Assembly (NCBI GenBank): GCA_051889975.1 | Contig: JBJFDJ010000039.1 | Location: 1-5,683, forward strand | Source: UBA9845 sp051889975 | GTDB taxonomy: Bacteria > Bacillota > Clostridia > Christensenellales > UBA1242 | Length of the DNA: 5,683 nt | Direction of reading: 5' to 3' | Shown: piece by piece, positions 4,443-5,683 of the stretch | Numbering within the stretch: the first letter of the stretch is position 1 | Layout of the letters: every line of letters begins with the position of its first letter | Translations under genes and position numbers: made by a program | The notes under the pieces: model-generated | Seen by the model: only the letters and a program-made list of their open reading frames with translations | The model's database searches: none | Told to the model about the DNA's origin: nothing

Positions 4443-5543
4443 CTAAAAGTTGTTTTCAACAAACTCAAGTGCACTAACGACAACTTTGTCCATGTCGTAG
4501 TATTTGTAATTACCCAGCCTTCCACCAAAATAAACTTTGTTTTGAGAAGTTGCCATTTGTTTGTATTTTTCATACAATGCATTGTTTTTGTCATCATTAA
4601 CCGGATAATATGGCTCATCGCCCAATTTCCAAGCTTTTGAAAATTCTTTTGAGATAACTGTTTTTTCCTGCTGACCAAACTCAAAGTGCTTGTGCTCAAT
4701 AATTCTTGTGTATGGCACATCATAATCGGTATAATTTACAACAGCAACACCTTGATAATTTTTGCAATTTAAAACTTCTGTTTCAAACTTCACAGTTCTA
4801 TATTCTAGTGCACCTAATTTAAAATAAAAGTATTCGTCAATTGCACCAGTATAAATTATTTTGTCGCAAATGCTATCAAAATAATCTCTGTTATCTAAGT
4901 AATTTGTGTTTAACACCACATCGCAATTTGCAAGCATTTTTTGTATGATTTGTGTGTATCCACCTTTTGGTATGCCTTGATATATATCGTTAAAATAATT
5001 GTTGTTATAGGTTAATCTCACTGGCAATCTCTTTATAATAAACGCTGGCAATTCTGTGCATGGCCTGCCCCATTGTTTTGCAGTGTAACCTTTTATAAGT
5101 TTTTCATATATGGTATAGCCCACAAGATTTATGGCTTGCTCTTCCAAATTTTTTGGATTTTCAATGTGATATTTTTGTCGTTCTTCTTCAATTTTTTGTT
5201 CAACTTCTTGTGGCGTAAAGATGTTCCACAACTTTGAAAAAGTGTTCATATTAAATGGCAAGTTGTAAATTTCATTTTTATATCTTGCCATTGGGCTGTT
5301 TATAAAATTGTTAAACTCGGCAAATTGATTTATGTAATCCCACACTTTTTTGTTTGATGTGTGAAAGATATGGGCTCCGTATTTGTGGACATTTATTCCT
5401 TCCATATTTTCTGTGTAAATGTTTCCGGCAATATGATTTCTTTTGTCAATAACCAAACATTTTTTGCCTTTTTTTGATAGTTCATAAGCACAAATTGCAC
5501 CATATAACCCAGCACCAACAATTAAAAAATCGTAATGTTTCAT
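4443..5543 (-). CDS. glf: UDP-galactopyranose mutase
   Basis: A 366-residue flavoenzyme that interconverts UDP-galactopyranose and UDP-galactofuranose in the cytoplasm, supplying the galactofuranose donor for surface glycans. Seen: FAD-binding FLIVGAGLYGA (6-16, GxGxxG), VIDKRNHIAGN (31-41), VHKYGAHIFHT (52-62), KGYTAKQWG (151-159; Trp158 corresponds to the conserved substrate-stacking Trp), LPVRLTYNNNYF (173-184; Arg176 in the mobile-loop position), VPYTRIIEHKHF (276-287; Arg280), EPYYPV (310-315) and FGGRLGNYKYYDMD (339-352; paired tyrosines near the phosphates). These are the known active-site elements of prokaryotic mutases, and the length matches the family (about 370). One small variation is HIAGN where HIGGN is usual. 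The start at 5543 is set by GGAGG (5549-5553) 5 nt upstream and by the conserved N-terminus; the 45 in-frame codons further upstream cover the promoter and are not coding. It has its own promoter and faces the glycolipid operon across a shared terminator. The enzyme appears complete. Confidence 0.97.
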   Translation of the reverse strand: MKHYDFLIVGAGLYGAICAYELSKKGKKCLVIDKRNHIAGNIYTENMEGINVHKYGAHIFHTSNKKVWDYINQFAEFNNFINSPMARYKNEIYNLPFNMNTFSKLWNIFTPQEVEQKIEEERQKYHIENPKNLEEQAINLVGYTIYEKLIKGYTAKQWGRPCTELPAFIIKRLPVRLTYNNNYFNDIYQGIPKGGYTQIIQKMLANCDVVLNTNYLDNRDYFDSICDKIIYTGAIDEYFYFKLGALEYRTVKFETEVLNCKNYQGVAVVNYTDYDVPYTRIIEHKHFEFGQQEKTVISKEFSKAWKLGDEPYYPVNDDKNNALYEKYKQMATSQNKVYFGGRLGNYKYYDMDKVVVSALEFVENNF

Positions 5544-5548
5544 CGTAA

Positions 5549-5553
5549 CCTCC
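5549..5553 (-). promoter_or_regulatory. Ribosome binding site deciding the glf start
   Basis: GGAGG on the minus strand, 5 nt before the ATG at 5543. It excludes the in-frame upstream ATG at 5678, which would place the promoter inside the coding region. Confidence 0.85.
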
Positions 5554-5598
5554 AGTAACAACTTTATAGTAAAAGCTTTAATATATTTCTTTAGATTA

Positions 5599-5627
5599 AT
5601 TTTATAATCATTCAACATATTTGTCAA
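5599..5627 (-). promoter_or_regulatory. Sigma-A-type promoter of glf
   Basis: Read on the minus strand: consensus TTGACA (5622-5627), 17-bp spacer, TAAAAT (5599-5604). Initiation near 5592 gives a leader of about 50 nt with no obvious hairpin apart from the short palindrome AAAGCTTT. Bases 5628-5683 beyond it show no gene or clear terminator. Confidence 0.8.
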
Positions 5628-5683
5628 GTATATTGCGCTTGGGCAAAAGATGAAACAATAAAAAAACACATTAAGCAATTATT

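Noticed and set aside
4415..4723. 102-codon minus-strand ORF overlapping the 3' end of glf
   Set aside because: It is an out-of-frame shadow of glf with composition-driven content and no ribosome site.
5544..5678. N-terminal extension of glf to an in-frame ATG at 5678
   Set aside because: The added segment spans the TTGACA-17-TAAAAT promoter and the GGAGG site, and the mutase family begins at MKHYDFLIVGAG.

Overview
The window is AT-rich DNA from a low-GC Gram-positive-type bacterium (Bacillota, probably an uncultured gut lineage; class not resolvable). The support is strong AAAGGAG/GGAGG ribosome sites, sigma-A-like promoters, TasA/camelysin-type surface proteins with a SipW-type signal peptide, and a processive diacylglycerol glucosyltransferase-type enzyme. 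Tryptophan is written TGG and the stops seen are TAA or TAG, which fits the standard bacterial code.

Layout: (1) 1-155, the 3' end of a plus-strand gene whose C-terminus resembles the neighbouring TasA-like protein. (2) 173-202, a bidirectional A-hairpin-T terminator. (3) 214-879, minus strand, a complete TasA/camelysin-like secreted protein. (4) 880-1417, a gene-free divergent control region of about 540 bp holding a series of perfect inverted repeats, a good extended -10 promoter for the TasA-like gene, a weaker proximal promoter, and a clear promoter for the plus-strand operon. (5) 1418-2593 and 2610-4190, a two-gene plus-strand operon: an MGDG-synthase/UgtP-like glycosyltransferase, then a DUF4422 protein fused to a GT8-like domain. 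(6) 4191-4219, a second bidirectional terminator. (7) 4220-4442, a gene-poor stretch. (8) 4443-5543, minus strand, UDP-galactopyranose mutase (glf), with its own TTGACA-17-TAAAAT promoter at 5599-5627.

Functionally this is a cell-envelope locus. The UgtP-like enzyme would build glycosyl-diacylglycerol membrane lipid, Glf would supply UDP-galactofuranose, and the DUF4422-GT8 protein would add sugars to a lipid or surface glycan. The TasA-like proteins would form surface or matrix fibres. The most interesting points are the GT8-like half of the fusion protein, which keeps the family's framework but appears to have lost its DxD and HxGxxKPW catalytic signatures, and the palindrome-dense control region between the surface protein and the glycolipid operon. 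I did not find an unmistakable new system; the linked glycolipid/galactofuranose pathway is a hypothesis.
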